The notes: a model not told the origin generated them from the sequence alone. A stretch of 64,000 nt of DNA from Dermanyssus gallinae (GCA_003439945.1 QVRM01001979.1:38816-102815); one strand, 5' to 3'; positions 1-11,005 are shown, counted from the stretch's first letter. A program made the numbers and translations.

Positions 1-159
1 ACTCATTACGGAGCTGGTGAAGCATGACGCGAACTCAACGTCAAATACATATTCACACTAAGGGCAGCCACGAATGTCTTTGAGTAGCTTTTTCGTTAAT
101 AAACTTCAACCAGATGAAATGGTGAGCTGGTCTTTAAAGTTGCCTCAAAATAGGAGCCA

Positions 160-340
160 AAGTGGTAATGGAAGCACTGACCAAGGTTAATACCAAGGTT
201 TGCGGACCTCCGAAAGCATGGAACAAGCTTCCTGTTTCGACCAGATTAGCGGAGACTCCGCGGTTTTACAAACACGCCGTCAAGAAATTACTTAATGTAA
301 ACTATCTAGAGAATTCTTCAATAATCAGTTATAACGGTGC
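160..340 (+). mobile_element. 3'-terminal fragment of a CR1/Jockey-like reverse transcriptase ORF
   Basis: The + strand reads a short stretch with WNKLPVSTRLAETPRFYKH and a following KKLL. This is the typical C-terminal end of CR1/Rex1-type ORF2 proteins, where a W-N-x-L-P motif precedes F-K and a basic helix. No palm motifs are present, so this is a 5'-truncated or eroded relic. It lies just left of CD36 gene 1 exon 3 on the opposite strand, so it is probably inside that gene's intron. The call rests on one short motif. Confidence 0.5.
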
Positions 341-371
341 GATAAAAATAGAGAACGCACGATAAACTTAC

Positions 372-602
372 CCGCTATAGAAGTATTCGTCCACGGTGGC
401 ATCCACAAAGAGGCTCTTCTTTCGAACTTTCGAGCGCGGCTTGCCATTTAGATCAAAATAGATGATGGCGGCAAAGTTTACGGTTTTAATCATGTCGCTC
501 GGAGAGCCATTTGACATACTAGGCTCAAACAGAAACAGCGGCCCCTTGTAATATTTTAAAGTACCGTTTACATATTCTTTTTCTGCTTTTCGGTGTGTAA
601 TC
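372..602 (-). CDS. CD36/scavenger receptor class B gene 1, exon 3 (gene continues off the left edge)
   Basis: Exon of a CD36-family receptor, a two-pass membrane protein that binds lipoproteins, fatty acids or apoptotic cells through a large glycosylated ectodomain. The exon starts after TTTGCGCAG at 603/602 and ends before a strong GTAAGT donor at 371. Its first base completes the Arg codon left split by the exon ending at 4404, so the phases match. The protein shows YVNGTLKYYKG then FLFEPSMSNG and VNFAAI, matching the family pattern N-G-T-x-x-Y, F-x-P-x-x-S-x-G and the following V-N-hydrophobic stretch. The open frame through 77 codons supports a live exon. The remaining ectodomain exons and the C-terminal membrane helix would lie to the left of the window. 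Confidence 0.85.
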
Positions 603-692
603 CTGCGCAAAGTTCACACAAGCACATTAGTACACTTTCAGTATATATAATATACTAAAGGACAAATAGCACTACATATATGTATATATATA

Positions 693-1762
693 CAGGGTCA
701 TTCATATCGTTATGTACTTATTTAGAGGTTTGGTAGAACTCAGCAAGAAAATAATTTTTCCAATGGAGAGAGGACGCGGAACCGTTTTGTTTAGAAGAGA
801 GAGTGAAATATATAAAAGTAGTTATTCTGCTTGTTTTCACTTCACTAGCTTGTGCAGCGAAAAGCGATTAGCCATTTCAAAGAAAGTCATAAAAAGTGGA
901 TAAGTTGTTATGTCTTACGTTAACTCTTTTCGTGAAAAATCGTAATTTTTTTTTCATTACGATTCAAAATGGGTGTCCAAAAGACCAGTCTCGCACAATA
1001 GCAAATTTAATGCCCACCGTTTTTGTACCAAAATGATGGTGCTGCGTTACGCAGTTGTCAAGTAACTAAGCTTCTTCGATAGCCATATCGAAACCGAAGG
1101 CATGCAAACTTGCATAGGGTGTATGAGAGTTATACAATTGAGTTGGGTACAAATTTCAAGGTTTGGGAGAACTCGGCAAGAAAATATTTTTTCCTAGTGG
1201 ATGGAGGGGGCGGAAACGTCTTGGCAAAATGTTACGGTTCGGAACGTGAAAGCTTTAACGTAAAACATAACAACTATGACTGTCGAAAAAGCTTAATTAC
1301 TTAGCAACTACGTAAAGCAGAACCATCACTTTGGTACGAAAATTGTGGGTAATAAATTTGCTAGTGCGTGAGAGTGTCTTTGGGACGTACATTTTTGGTC
1401 GTAATAAAAAAAAATTACGATTATTCACGAACAAGCGTTAACGTAACAAATCGACTTTTTATGACTTTCCTCAATCTGGCTATTCGCTTTTTGCTACGCA
1501 AGCTAATGAAGTGCCCTCCGTTGTGCAGAATTTTCCTCCGAACATGCCTGCCGTCATGATTGCTTGCTTCATGCGTTGACTCGTTCTCCCGCAAACGCAG
1601 ATTTTGCACAACTATGTTAGAGAAAAAAGGCAGAATAACTACCTTTATAAACTTTACTCTCCCTCCTAAACAAGACGTTTCCGCGTCCTCCCTCTATTGT
1701 GAAAAATTATTTTCTTGCCGAGTTCTACCAAATGAAATAAGTACATAACGATATGAATGACC

Positions 1763-1765
<3 letters not shown>
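693..1765. mobile_element. 1.07-kb foldback/MITE-like DNA transposon with TA target duplication
   Basis: The element begins CAGGGTCATTCATATCG and ends with the reverse complement, CGATATGAATGACCCTG, with TA on each side (691-692 and 766-767 in the 1700s). The inverted arms can be followed inward for about 400 bp at roughly 80% identity: for example the tract AAAGTCATAAAAAGT at 880-900 recurs inverted near 1460-1480. A third, direct copy of the terminal motif lies at 1150-1240. No transposase frame is seen. TA duplication and CAGGG termini suggest mobilisation by a Tc1/mariner-type transposase, but the arms are far longer than usual for that group. Confidence 0.75.

Positions 1766-1821
<56 letters not shown>
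1766..1821. repeat. (TA)n microsatellite
   Basis: About 56 bp of uninterrupted TA directly abutting the foldback element's right end. The element probably inserted into a TA tract. Confidence 0.95.
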
Positions 1822-1829
<8 letters not shown>

Positions 1830-2052
1830 AGTTACCAGGCATTGCCAAGTGAAAGGCTGTGGGGGACGTTAGTTGATTCATGATAGGAACCACCATACAA
1901 GGGGTCGGTAATACTTTTGTGTTAATTGTATATCCTTGCTACAGTGTTGTACCATACTAAGTGTACTTTTATACAGGATCATTTGACTACGTGAAGTCAC
2001 TCTATTTTATAAAATGAATTTATTTTTCCAAAAACATAAGCATGTGTGATGC

Positions 2053-2057
<5 letters not shown>

Positions 2058-2102
<45 letters not shown>
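2058..2102. repeat. (TA)n tract followed by a T run
   Basis: About 45 bp of TA followed by some 18 T. Read on the minus strand, this is the A-rich and (TA)n tail of the retroelement fragment to its right. Confidence 0.9.
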
Positions 2103-2120
<18 letters not shown>

Positions 2121-2122
<2 letters not shown>

Positions 2123-2539
2123 TGTTATTATTATTTATTCAATTTCAAATAATTCACGGCCGGACCATGACATTTGGGTCCCTGCAAACGTGTGCACCAT
2201 TACGGGGGGTCCAGTGTAGGGACCAGCCATTTCTGGAGGGTTCCTCGAACCGAGGCCGCATTGCCCCGTTGCACATCCAGCGACAGACGCTGTCTGAGGA
2301 AATCACTTGCTCGCTTATCTCCGCTGGCTAGAATTAGCCGCTTCCCGACCTTCTGTAGCAAACTGCGAGTAGACGGACCCGGCCCGCCAAGGGTCTCGAA
2401 GGCAAGTGGGTGAAACTCGTACGGGTAACCGATGTTCTGGTACTTTCTAACCTTGCCTGCCTCGGCGAGAGCCGATGCATGACCAGCCCGAGCCGCGCCA
2501 GCACTGACCATTGAAGGGGCTAATGAGTCAGTAACTGTA
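2121..2539 (-). mobile_element. 5'-truncated copy of a restriction-like-endonuclease retroelement (family REL), 3' end
   Basis: Minus-strand reading gives the C-terminal part of the family: LAPSMVSAGAARAGHASAL, then YPYEFHPLAFETLGG and DFLRQRLSLDVQRGN. The 3' UTR ends in AATTGAATAAATAATAATAA followed by A and TA runs. The same sequence occurs at 55250-55630 at well over 90% identity, whereas upstream of about 2539 the two diverge completely (here into a TA tract). That is the classic 5' truncation of target-primed reverse transcription. Unlike the 55-kb copy, this one keeps the five bases around 2452-2458 that hold the frame open. Confidence 0.85.
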
Positions 2540-2703
2540 TACGAGTATATATATATATATTTTTTTATGAGACCGTCTTCTCTGGACGGCAAATTTATTT
2601 AAGTTCAATAACTCTTCATTGAGTTTGAAATTTCCATTATTACATAAATTCAAACAATTATAACTATTCAGGTAATTTTGCAGCAAAGGCTATCACCTGT
2701 GTC

Positions 2704-2706
<3 letters not shown>

Positions 2707-2754
<48 letters not shown>
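2707..2754. repeat. (TA)n microsatellite
   Basis: About 48 bp of TA at the right edge of the block formed by the REL fragment and at the end of the mariner relic that follows. Confidence 0.95.
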
Positions 2755-2757
<3 letters not shown>

Positions 2758-3700
2758 CTTTTCAAAATAGCTCCCTCCCGCTGCGATGCACTTGCGCCAC
2801 CTTCGTTCGCACTCTTCGAAACATTCGTTGAGCGTTTCTTTCAGAATCGAGTTGAGTTGTTCTTTCGATTTTTTATCTCTATAGTCTCAAAAGGTGTCAT
2901 ACATTTCCTTTATTATCCGTGAGCAATCCGCAGTCGCACATAGCCATGCCCGGCGAATAGTAGAGTTGCGGAAATATAGAAATTGAGTTTGTATTAGATA
3001 ATCCGAAATCAGTGTTTATGTTTGTGCCAGTGTGTTGTTGTGATAGAGGCTTCAACAGTTATTTGCCAGAATTCAGTCTCTGCGTTCTCGCACAATTTTA
3101 AAATATGGTGGTAGTATTCCTTTTTGACCGTAGAACCAGATGGCCAAAAATTGTAAAAGATGATTTGCTTGTAGTCGAACAAATATAATTAAAATAACCT
3201 TGGTATTAGATCTGCTCTGTCTGAATTCTGAATTTCTTCGATCGACTCTTTAATGGAAAAGGCCCACTGGGAGGATTGAGCTTTGATCTCGCCCATGACT
3301 CGTCTCCTGTAATAAATTCCTAAAGCAATCCAGGTTCTTCTGCTACCGCTTAAAAATTTTAATTGGGACTATCCCAGACGGGCGTTCATTTGCTGGAAGT
3401 TCACATTTTGATGTTGTTGAGTACAATATTACGTACATTTTAAGGTTATCTTCTGTTATTGACGTAAAATGCCTTCCCAAACGTGAGTCATCTTCAACCT
3501 CACTATCACATCCGTCGCGGAATTAACGATACCACGTATGCACAGTGCTTAGGGGCACTGCTCTATCACCATAAGGACTTTGTAACATTTTTCACTCAAA
3601 ACTTGAAGCAGACTCGTTGCTTTAATATTTCGGCTCTTTAAAAATTGCCGAACCTCAATGTCTTTATTCCCTTAAACTAAATTTCAAGGCACCTCTAAGC
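2755..3700 (-). mobile_element. Degenerate mariner transposon relic
   Basis: The minus strand, read across several frames, gives mariner transposase landmarks in the right order. Near 3540-3420 it resembles the N-terminal linker (F-R-D-G then E-D-D-S-R-L-G-R). Near 3170-3110 it has the F-D-Y-K-x-I-I-F motif followed by G-S-T-V-K-K-E-Y-Y. Near 2860-2760 it has the C-terminal R-R-W-R-K-C-I-A-A-G-G-S-Y-F-E signature seen in SETMAR-type mariners. Many stops and frameshifts make it inactive. The right half is recognisably related to the relic at 46089-46600. Confidence 0.7.
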
Positions 3701-4403
3701 AAAGCAAACCGCAAAATTTTAGTGGTATCGGTCCACTTTTTAAGATTCAAAGTACTAGAGCCGATTCGCCCTCACGGGCGGATTGGTAAGTTCGGCAAGT
3801 GGAAATCCTATTGATGCCCGGTCCTGAAAAGGCATTGCCAAGAAAAGTTGTATCTATAGGATGTTGGCTTGCTTCCAACGACTCTTGGTGTGTGCATTTG
3901 CCTTTATACATAAGCCTCTAGTTCCTTCTAAACTTACACATAGCGTCTGTAAGCCCCATCTAACTTTCATGAAAAAAATAGTGGAAAGTGTTCGAGACAC
4001 GTTCCTACAACGCTTGCAATTCAGGTGCCTTCTAAGCGTGTCAGATAATGTTGTTCCTAGTATAGACTTACACTGTGTAATAATAAAAGGGATTTTATGC
4101 ATAAAAAGTTAATGCAGCATTCCGGCCATGGTGAAAGACAAGTCTTACCCATCTGACATATATTGTATATTATTTTTGGTTTTTTCTATCACCGCAGCCC
4201 AAATAATGTTGTGGAGGTTCATTACTGTAGGCTCTCGTTTATTCGGCAAGTGGGCCTGTAGAGATCTACAAAGTAGAGATCTACAGCATCATCAATCAGC
4301 TGATCACTTGGCACATACTGTAAGACTAACCCTTACTCTTCCAAGAATAAAATCATCCTACATCACACTTCCGCCTTAAACTATTTTTAAAGAACGTGCG
4401 TAC
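3701..4403. other. Intron of CD36 gene 1, no further gene seen
   Basis: Opposing short open frames at 3854-4112 are mirror images of one another and match nothing I recognise. A 13-base motif (GTAGAGATCTACA) is repeated twice at 4258-4285. Confidence 0.4.
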
Positions 4404-4647
4404 CTACGAACGAACCTGTATACGTAGGGTCCAAGCTCCTGCACGATAGGTAAGTTTCCGCGTTTAAGCTCTTCATAATTAGTAAGATTAAATACGTAGA
4501 GTGATTGGTAGGAATATATTGGAAAATTAAAGAATATTCTGTCTAGCGTAGAGTTTTCCACGAGAGGTTTAGGCCGTTCCCGCTGGATCTCGTTCAGAGT
4601 CCAAATTAGCATACCGAAGTCTATTGGCAGCAATACGACAGTTAAGA
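4404..4647 (-). CDS. CD36/scavenger receptor class B gene 1, exon 2
   Basis: The exon runs from the acceptor AAATTACAG at 4648 to the donor AG|GTACGC at 4403. It opens with the second half of the N-terminal membrane helix (LTVVLLPIDFGMLIW), then reaches the ectodomain with SLYVFNLTNYEELKRG and ELGPYVYR. The last two are family hallmarks (Y-x-F-N-x-T-N and E-x-G-P-Y-x-Y-R). It starts with two bases completing a split codon and ends in phase 2, exactly as the paralogous exon at 30532-30748 does. The upstream frame towards 4711 is open but lies before the acceptor and is probably intron. Confidence 0.9.
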
Positions 4648-5525
4648 CTGTAATTTCGAAAAACATATCAAGCAGATGTTCAACTAGGTTATTTAGCTTA
4701 GTATGTTCCAAAGCTGCTTTGCCTTAAAGCTACAAAGTTTGAATTAGAACCTGCGCGGTGCGACCCATACAAGACGGTTAAAGACTTAAAACAGCAGATT
4801 TCATTTACAAAATTCCAAATCTATAAACCCACACGTTCTACCACAACGTAGGACGCATTTTTGCTTGGACATTGGAACCTAAGACAATATTTGGACAGCC
4901 ACACTAAAATAGATGTTTATATTTAAACAGCCTTCCACTCGAGTGTAAGAGTCCTGTGGACCAATTCTGGCATTGGTCTTCAACCTACTAAAGATTATGA
5001 AGACCACACAAAAACGTTGCATATAATAATCAGGACCACCTTAATAAGGGTCGAAAGAGTGTTGCTTCTAATACATTGCAAATAAATATGCGACGAAAAT
5101 TATAGTGGCTAAAAAGCCGATAATTAAGGGAGGCTCAGATCGCAAGATATACAGTAAAACCATAATATGGAGGTTGAATGAACCCGAGAGCGACCGAACG
5201 GCGACACCAAACAAGCAGTCAAGTAGCGACTTAGGCTGGCCCGAACTCTGCTAACGCAAAGTGGCATCTCGACCCGTGACTCCAGGTGAGTGGACAAAGG
5301 AAAAAGCACTGATTGGGTATTCCAAAAGAACCACCAAAAAAAAAACAATGCTAGCCCGAGAGGGCTGATAGAGACTAGACGTTAGGAAATGGAGAAGCTG
5401 AAAACGTTTACATTAGAGATTACTGAGTACTGAGTAGATTTTGGCTAGTCTTGTCTATTTCTATTCCTATCGATGCAGAAACCACGCAACACCTTACGCG
5501 TAGTTGCAACGTAAGACTCACTTAC

Positions 5526-5559
5526 CGATCATAACAAGCTGCGTAAGACGTACGTGCAT
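5526..5559 (-). CDS. CD36 gene 1, proposed first coding exon
   Basis: On the minus strand a strong donor, G|GTAAGTGAG, at 5526/5525 ends a frame reading MHVRLTQLVMI with one base left over. Joined to exon 2 (phase 1 donor to a two-base acceptor), this yields a continuous hydrophobic stretch forming the N-terminal signal-anchor that CD36 proteins need. The start shown is the ATG nearest the helix, giving the short cytoplasmic tail typical of the family. The frame is open further up to 5700, so a longer leader is possible. Support is splice phase and hydrophobicity, not a family motif. Confidence 0.55.
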
Positions 5560-5699
5560 AGTTACAGCTGAAGTGCAGCTACCGAGACGGGTGCGAACTA
5601 AATGGATTTTCTCGACAGCTGCACAGGTGGTATCGATGTCAGGGTTTACCTCAAGACCGCCCACCACTCTGTCCAAAAGAGATAGATTAATCCGTCTCA

Positions 5700-6955
5700 T
5701 CGCAGACCAGCGCGGCGGATTATGTCGGTCTCGCCAAATACCGGGAACATCGACAACGCATCAGTTTACAAATTGTACTGCATTGCCTCTAGCTAGAAAA
5801 ACGTCGTTTTTTGCGACCCCCTCGTCGAAAGTTAACTGCTACTGTCTTTTGCCAATTTATGCTAAGCTCCATCTCCTCCATATTATCAATTATTCTTTCC
5901 AGTCCCCTAAATAGACTCCTACTATAGATTGCAATGTAATCTCCAGGTAACGTACTTGCCCACTCTCTAGTTCATCCCTGTCTCACCCGGTTAGGTAACC
6001 CTCCCAATAAAACCGAAAAAGCAACGGGCTAAGTCCGTCTCCTTGAGCCACGCCTGTAGTTTGCTTTACTGTTCCCACAATCCCTATACCGTTGTCGATG
6101 CATACTATGCTCTCCCTAAGGATGGATAAAAATTTCAACAGCTGATTGGAAAGCCCTCCAAGGCTAACTTCTCCATAATTATTATGTTTCTCGGCGCTAG
6201 GCGGCCTTAAGATCGATAAATACCGTATATAACGGCCTTCTTGGCTCGGCTAGAGTTTCCCAAACCTCTGCTAGCAATTGGCGCAGGGCCGTATAGGTCG
6301 ACTTTGATTTTCCAAACCCGTATTGTTCTTCTGTAACTGCGTTTCTGGTTTCTACGAAGTACTCAAGTCGATCTGATATTATCCCCGAGAATATCTTATA
6401 GGGGCAACTCCTTATGTTATTCTCCTCCAAGCTTCCGGCTTTGTTTCTATGCCCTTCCCTTTAGGTATAACAATAAGGGTGTCCTCCTTCCACGCTTAAG
6501 GCATTCTCCCGGACTTTAGACATTCATCGAATAGAGCTTTCCAGCATGGTGCGAGTGCCGACGTTTGCTATAGGTGTTCATTTCTTATCATATCGTTTCC
6601 GGCCGCTTTGCCTCTAGGCGCATTTTCAATTGCGCTGAAAACGTCTTCGATTGTGATTTCGCGAACTACCCGTTACCGTGCAAGCTCTGTGTCTTTGTCC
6701 CAAGGCCCATTGTATGATAATATTTCTTCTGGAGTGGTGCCGACTCCCTGTAGCATAGCAGCAAAGTGCTTAATTAGTCTCTCAGTCTCCACTGGGCACT
6801 GCTGCTTTGTTTCAGCCATTTGTGCGGATGTTCCTCTGCCTCTTGTAACAACTTCCACTCCCGGCTTTCCCGGTATTTCTGTTTCTCTTCCTTGTATGTC
6901 CTTTGCGTCATTTTCTTTACCATTATGGTTGGGATGGTGACCAAAAGTAACAAGT
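5700..6955 (-). mobile_element. Non-LTR retroelement fragment B (reverse transcriptase), degenerate
   Basis: Minus-strand reading in broken frames gives RT blocks in order: R-G-K-A-A-G-N-D-M-I near 6620, YKIFSGIISDRLEYFVE and EEQYGFGKSKSTYTALRQLL at 6400-6280, FIDLKAA at about 6200, then T-G-V-A-Q-G-D-G-L-S-P-L-L-F near 6050 and a decayed D-D box (D-Y-I-A-I-Y-S-R-S) near 5940. These are blocks of a LINE reverse transcriptase. Frameshifts and stops show it is dead. The 5' side stops abruptly at about 6955, where fragment A begins in the same orientation. The family was not identified. Confidence 0.75.
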
Positions 6956-6959
6956 TTTA

Positions 6960-8127
6960 TTTCAACAACTATGGTAAACTTAATTAGGTATGGTAACGGG
7001 AGCACTGAGAGTTGTTTATATTGTTCTATTGACATTGAGACGCGATGTGGGACACCCAAGACGAGGCGCAGTGCCCTTTTTAAAGCAGATGAAGCAGAGT
7101 TATATGAGATGCATAAGAAAGACCGTACAGCCTCAGACCATAGTGTTAGGTGGCTCTGTACATACGCGTGGTGCATTGCCATGCGACATTGGCGGGGATG
7201 GATTTTGCGAGTGCGGTATATGGCGGGTACGCCACTGACGATTTGTTTAGACATGTTTCGCAAGGGCCTGGAACGCCACATGTTCGTTAAGAACAATACC
7301 CAAGAACTTCGTTTCAACTAGCATATCAGGCGTGCGGTCGCTTGCAAAAGCTTCAAGATTGATTGTCGTTTGGCCCCTTGGAGTTTTAAATTGAACAACA
7401 TCTGTTTTGGAGCAATTAATGTAGAGGCCGTTATTTCTGAATCATAGAGATAGTCTTTCAATATCCGCACGAATCATTGCTTCAACCTGTTAGAGAGAGT
7501 CGCCCACGAATAGAGTCGTTGTGTCGTCAGCAAACAAGGTTAGTTTAGCATGATTTGGAATAGTAAAAATATCGTTAACAAAAATAATAGCGGATCACTG
7601 ATACTCGCTTGAGCCACTCCAATTGATAATATTTCTATACGGGAGAGGGATTGTCCAATGTGGACAACTCGGCGTCTTTCAGAAACGAATGAGCGCACCC
7701 ACCTTACAACATTTTCATTCGCCCTATAAGTAGAAAGTTTTTTAAAAGAATGTCTAGAGCTACCGTATCAAACGCCTGTCTAAGGTCGATAAATACTGCT
7801 GCTACCGTCTTCTTTAATTGTATCTGTTTCCGTATTTCTTCGACAAAATCCATATTTCTTCGACGAAATCCGTATTTCTTCGACGAAATCCATATTTCTT
7901 CGACAAAATCCATTACAGGCACAATCGTCGACATCTTGGGTCGAAAACCAAACTGCCTACCATGTAGGACGTTATGTTCTTCGACAAAATCTCTGAACTG
8001 TTTAATAATGCATTTTTCAAAAACTTTTGATATGGGTGTATTGAGCTCGATGTTGCTTTGTTCGCATGAACGTATCCAAGTAAACAATTTAGGCCGCTTG
8101 TGCGCCTTAATTAAATACAAATATTAA
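6960..8127 (-). mobile_element. CR1/Jockey-like non-LTR fragment A (reverse transcriptase)
   Basis: Minus-strand translation begins with PISKVFEKCIIKQFRDFVEE and GRQFGFRPKMST, then VFIDLRQAFDTVALDIL (first catalytic Asp). It continues in other frames through a decayed G-V-A-Q block and a Q-I-M-L-N-x-P-C-L-L-T-T stretch where the YADD box should lie. It ends with the thumb (MSKQIVSGVPAIYRTRKI, SSALKRALRLVLGVP, LPLPYLIKF). At least three frame breaks separate these pieces. The 3' end is joined to fragment B. A 20-bp tandem repeat interrupts the palm (see 7833-7912). Confidence 0.8.
7833..7912. repeat. Four tandem 20-bp units inside a reverse transcriptase ORF
   Basis: The unit TATTTCTTCGACRAAATCCR is repeated four times without spacers at 7833, 7853, 7873 and 7893. 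On the coding (minus) strand it adds three extra units, 60 bp, so the frame is preserved and 20 residues are inserted (MDFVEEI recurs). Confidence 0.95.
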
Positions 8128-8780
8128 ATTGACGTAAAATTATTAATGACGTTTGTGAAGTGTTCAATGTCAGACGGCAAACACCTGCACGAGGCTTTTT
8201 GTTGTGCTTTGCGGTTGAAAAAAGTTGTCGGAAAATTCGTATGGTAAATAGACTTGACACGATACAACGTGCAGTTGGCCGGCATACAATGTACGTACAC
8301 GTGTGCAGCACAATTTATCGAAATGTGAAAAAATGAAAGCACAAGCAAAAATATGGCTGCCTGATGAAATGTGAAAAAAATGAAAGCACAAGCAAAAATA
8401 TGGCTGCCTGCAGGGCCGGTGTGCTTAACACCCGACTGCTGGTGGTGATTTAGGAACAATGAATGACAATGAACGACGTACGTCTAGCGCGTAGCGCTGT
8501 CGAGCAAACTATGAACTAGGACATGCTTCCTCGGACTATTTATTCACTCAATGGAACGCCGCAGCGTTCGTATAGTAATAATGTTAAACGGTGGACTCGA
8601 GTCTTCTCAAACATTTGACATCTTGAATGTTCCACTTGTCTTCACCGCTGATTAGTCGGTTAAAAGTACGCATAATCACATGCGCCTGCGTTGTCTTCGG
8701 CGGTGACGCCGTGCCCTATTGTCGCCAGCACGCAGCTCAGCGGCCCCCTTGGTCGCCGCAATGCACGTTAGATTGGATGC
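8128..8780. other. Unassigned stretch with a local tandem duplication
   Basis: No gene recognised. A 44-bp segment (GAAATGTGAAAAAATGAAAG onward) at 8320-8363 is repeated almost exactly at 8366-8410, accounting for the overlapping short frames on the minus strand. Confidence 0.6.
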
Positions 8781-8839
8781 TTGGTTGACTCACAAGCGCC
8801 GTTGGTTATTGACGGCGTAGTAGTTGGCTGTTCTGTTGT

Positions 8840-9290
8840 TACGTTGTATCTAGAAGAAGAATCCATCAAACATACCGTGCTGAAGTGCGACGAGCTAGGA
8901 GGAGTGAGAACAGTGTCCATATCCGAGGCATTAGGTTTCGGTGATACACCATTATGGCAAGAAATAAATAAAACCAAACGCAGGCTAGGGAAACGCAGGC
9001 TAGGCATGGCACAGATTGTAAGGAACTATAGGAAGACGCCCCGCTAAAACAAAACTATTGTGTACATTTGATAGTAACATAGCCATCGTGATAATCCAAT
9101 TAATATTATGAATGCACGACAGACGAGGATATTTGTTAAAATACATATAATGATACAATAGCAATTATATACAACTATATACGAAGCCAGCAGCACGCTG
9201 CATGACATACTTTACAGCAAGCGCATCTAATTCAAAACTAAATTCTACAAGGAATGGTAAATAAAACTCATATATATATATACAAAAATG
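8840..9290 (+). mobile_element. 3' end of non-LTR element family C
   Basis: The + strand reads EEESIKHTVLKCDELGGVRT and ALGFGDTPLWQEINKTKRRLG, ending at a TAA near 9046. This is the same C-terminal region found inverted at 26560-27128. Homology continues through the 3' UTR (around 9100-9280), ending in AATGGTAAATAAAAC plus a TA tail, so both copies share the same 3' terminus. The 5' side is truncated. Confidence 0.8.
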
Positions 9291-9999
9291 TACAGGGACG
9301 GATACATAGTAAATTGTGGTCAAAAGTCAATGCCAGATCTCTGAAACTGCAGGGGTGCATCCGGCAAAGGCGATAACCTCCGCGGCTGAAAACTAAAGTA
9401 GAGGAGGACGAATACAACGAAAATGACGAATAAACTGCTGCAACTTCACTGCCAATGCACGCGTTTTAGGTGAGCCAAATAAAACTCTTGCAGCACAAAC
9501 AGATGACTGGGTAACTGATGCAAAGTACTCCACAACGATTATAAAAAAATATCAAGTACTTTAACAACATTTTGATTGAGACGTTTTTTAATACGAGATG
9601 AACCAACGTGAGCACAACGGTATTACTTTTGTGATCATCGCAGAGGTTGGAAACTAATCCCAACGTGAAAACGTAAAAAAAATCACTGTGACAATCAAAA
9701 AGAGCATTACCACGAGCGTGAACAAAATTTAATTAAATTGTCTGCCCATATTAGAAGAGAAGCTCTATGAGGTTAGGCAGATCAAACAGCCCGTGCCACC
9801 GAAGATAAGAAAGGAAGCGATTTAAATACTTTCCCTGCCCATGCGCAGCTTGAGCAAAGTGGTCCGCGAATGTCATTCTCTTCTATCAAGGAGAGAACCA
9901 ATCTCGCGTGGTTGCTGGGCGCACCTCTTGTATAGATCTAATAATCACGCGCCGGACAGGTGCCTCCAGGACTTTATCCTGGAGAATTCTCCATCTACG
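9291..9999. other. No feature recognised
   Basis: AT-rich sequence between two retroelement fragments. Short frames at 9466-9663 and 9841-9990 have no recognisable motif. Confidence 0.4.
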
Positions 10000-10940
10000 A
10001 CGACGGGATTTCAGAAACTCATAGTGGCTGCGGGCAGGGCCCCTCGGGGTGTGGCACGAATCCAAGGTGAGAAAAACGCTTCTAATAGCCTACCCTGGCG
10101 AGTCATCCTGGAAACTTTCTAAAGGAAACAGATTCCCTTGTACCCACGAAAGTTAAGATCAAATTACCTACATGAGAGGAGGATTCAGTCCCACAGAACT
10201 GTTCTTAAAATGACTGCAGAGATGTCATGAGTCTCCATACTTGGCACCTTGCTATGGATTATAACCTACGAGGACGTGTTGCGAGGCTAACGACCTCGTC
10301 CTCACCGTCCTGGCTTGGGCCCCGGACTTGCTACAGAGCCGTGCGAGTGAGATACTCGATGACGTTGCCCGCTTGATGCAGGAGACGGGGCTTGTTCCCG
10401 CCCCTATCAAGAGCAAGGCGATATTTCTGGCGGGTCGGAGCAAATGCCCCGGCCTCCATCTTCGCCTAGAAGACCGGAAGATTGCATTGGCTAACAACGC
10501 AAGGTAACTTTGGGTTACCCTTGACAAGAATCTCTGTAGTTCTGAAAACGTACTGCGAGTGACGGACAAAGCAACGAAGGTAGCGAACGAATTCGCACGG
10601 CCCATACCCAAGACCTATTGACCGCGGCAGCTGAGAAGACGCGTCATGATGTCCGCGGCCGAGTTAGTTGACCTGTACGGAGCTCAGGCCTGGCCAACCT
10701 GCATACTAGAGTCCGCCGCGAATAGGAGCCGCCTGCGTCGAACCTAGAGAGTCGGATCCCTCAGTGTAAGCGCAGCGTACAGGACGGTTAGTGCAGCGAC
10801 GTTTTTGTTAGTGAGTTGGAGTCCCACACTACCGGCCCGCGCTTTCAAATGGCTTTCAGCCGGCAGCCTTGTTCTCAACGTACGCCATCTTTGATCTATG
10901 CGCAGATCCTTCTCGAGCTCAGATGATAATTCCTTATATA
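10000..10940 (+). mobile_element. R1-clade ORF2 fragment, degenerate
   Basis: Aligning by eye to the elements at 18 and 37 kb gives, in order: ASNSLPWRVILETF (10085-10125, palm), a decayed S-I-L-G-T-L-L-W block near 10235, a Y-E-D-V-L box near 10265, then a thumb region and finally a Y-R-T-V-S motif with LLVSWSPTLPARAFKWLSAG (10775-10880). Numerous frameshifts. The + strand terminal piece (GCGCAGATCCTTCTCGAGCT onward) also occurs at 24690-24735, and the WSPTLP segment recurs inverted near 17500, so pieces of this family are scattered through the window. Confidence 0.7.
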
Positions 10941-10959
10941 TATATATATATATATAATT

Positions 10960-11005
<46 letters not shown>

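Noticed and set aside
4256..4286. Palindrome GTAGAGATCTACA.
   Set aside because: Two short tandem copies of a partly self-complementary 13-mer; too small to interpret.
4376..4711. Reading the whole 111-codon minus frame as one exon.
   Set aside because: The acceptor at 4648 and donor at 4403 fit the phases of neighbouring exons and of the paralogue; the outer parts are intronic.
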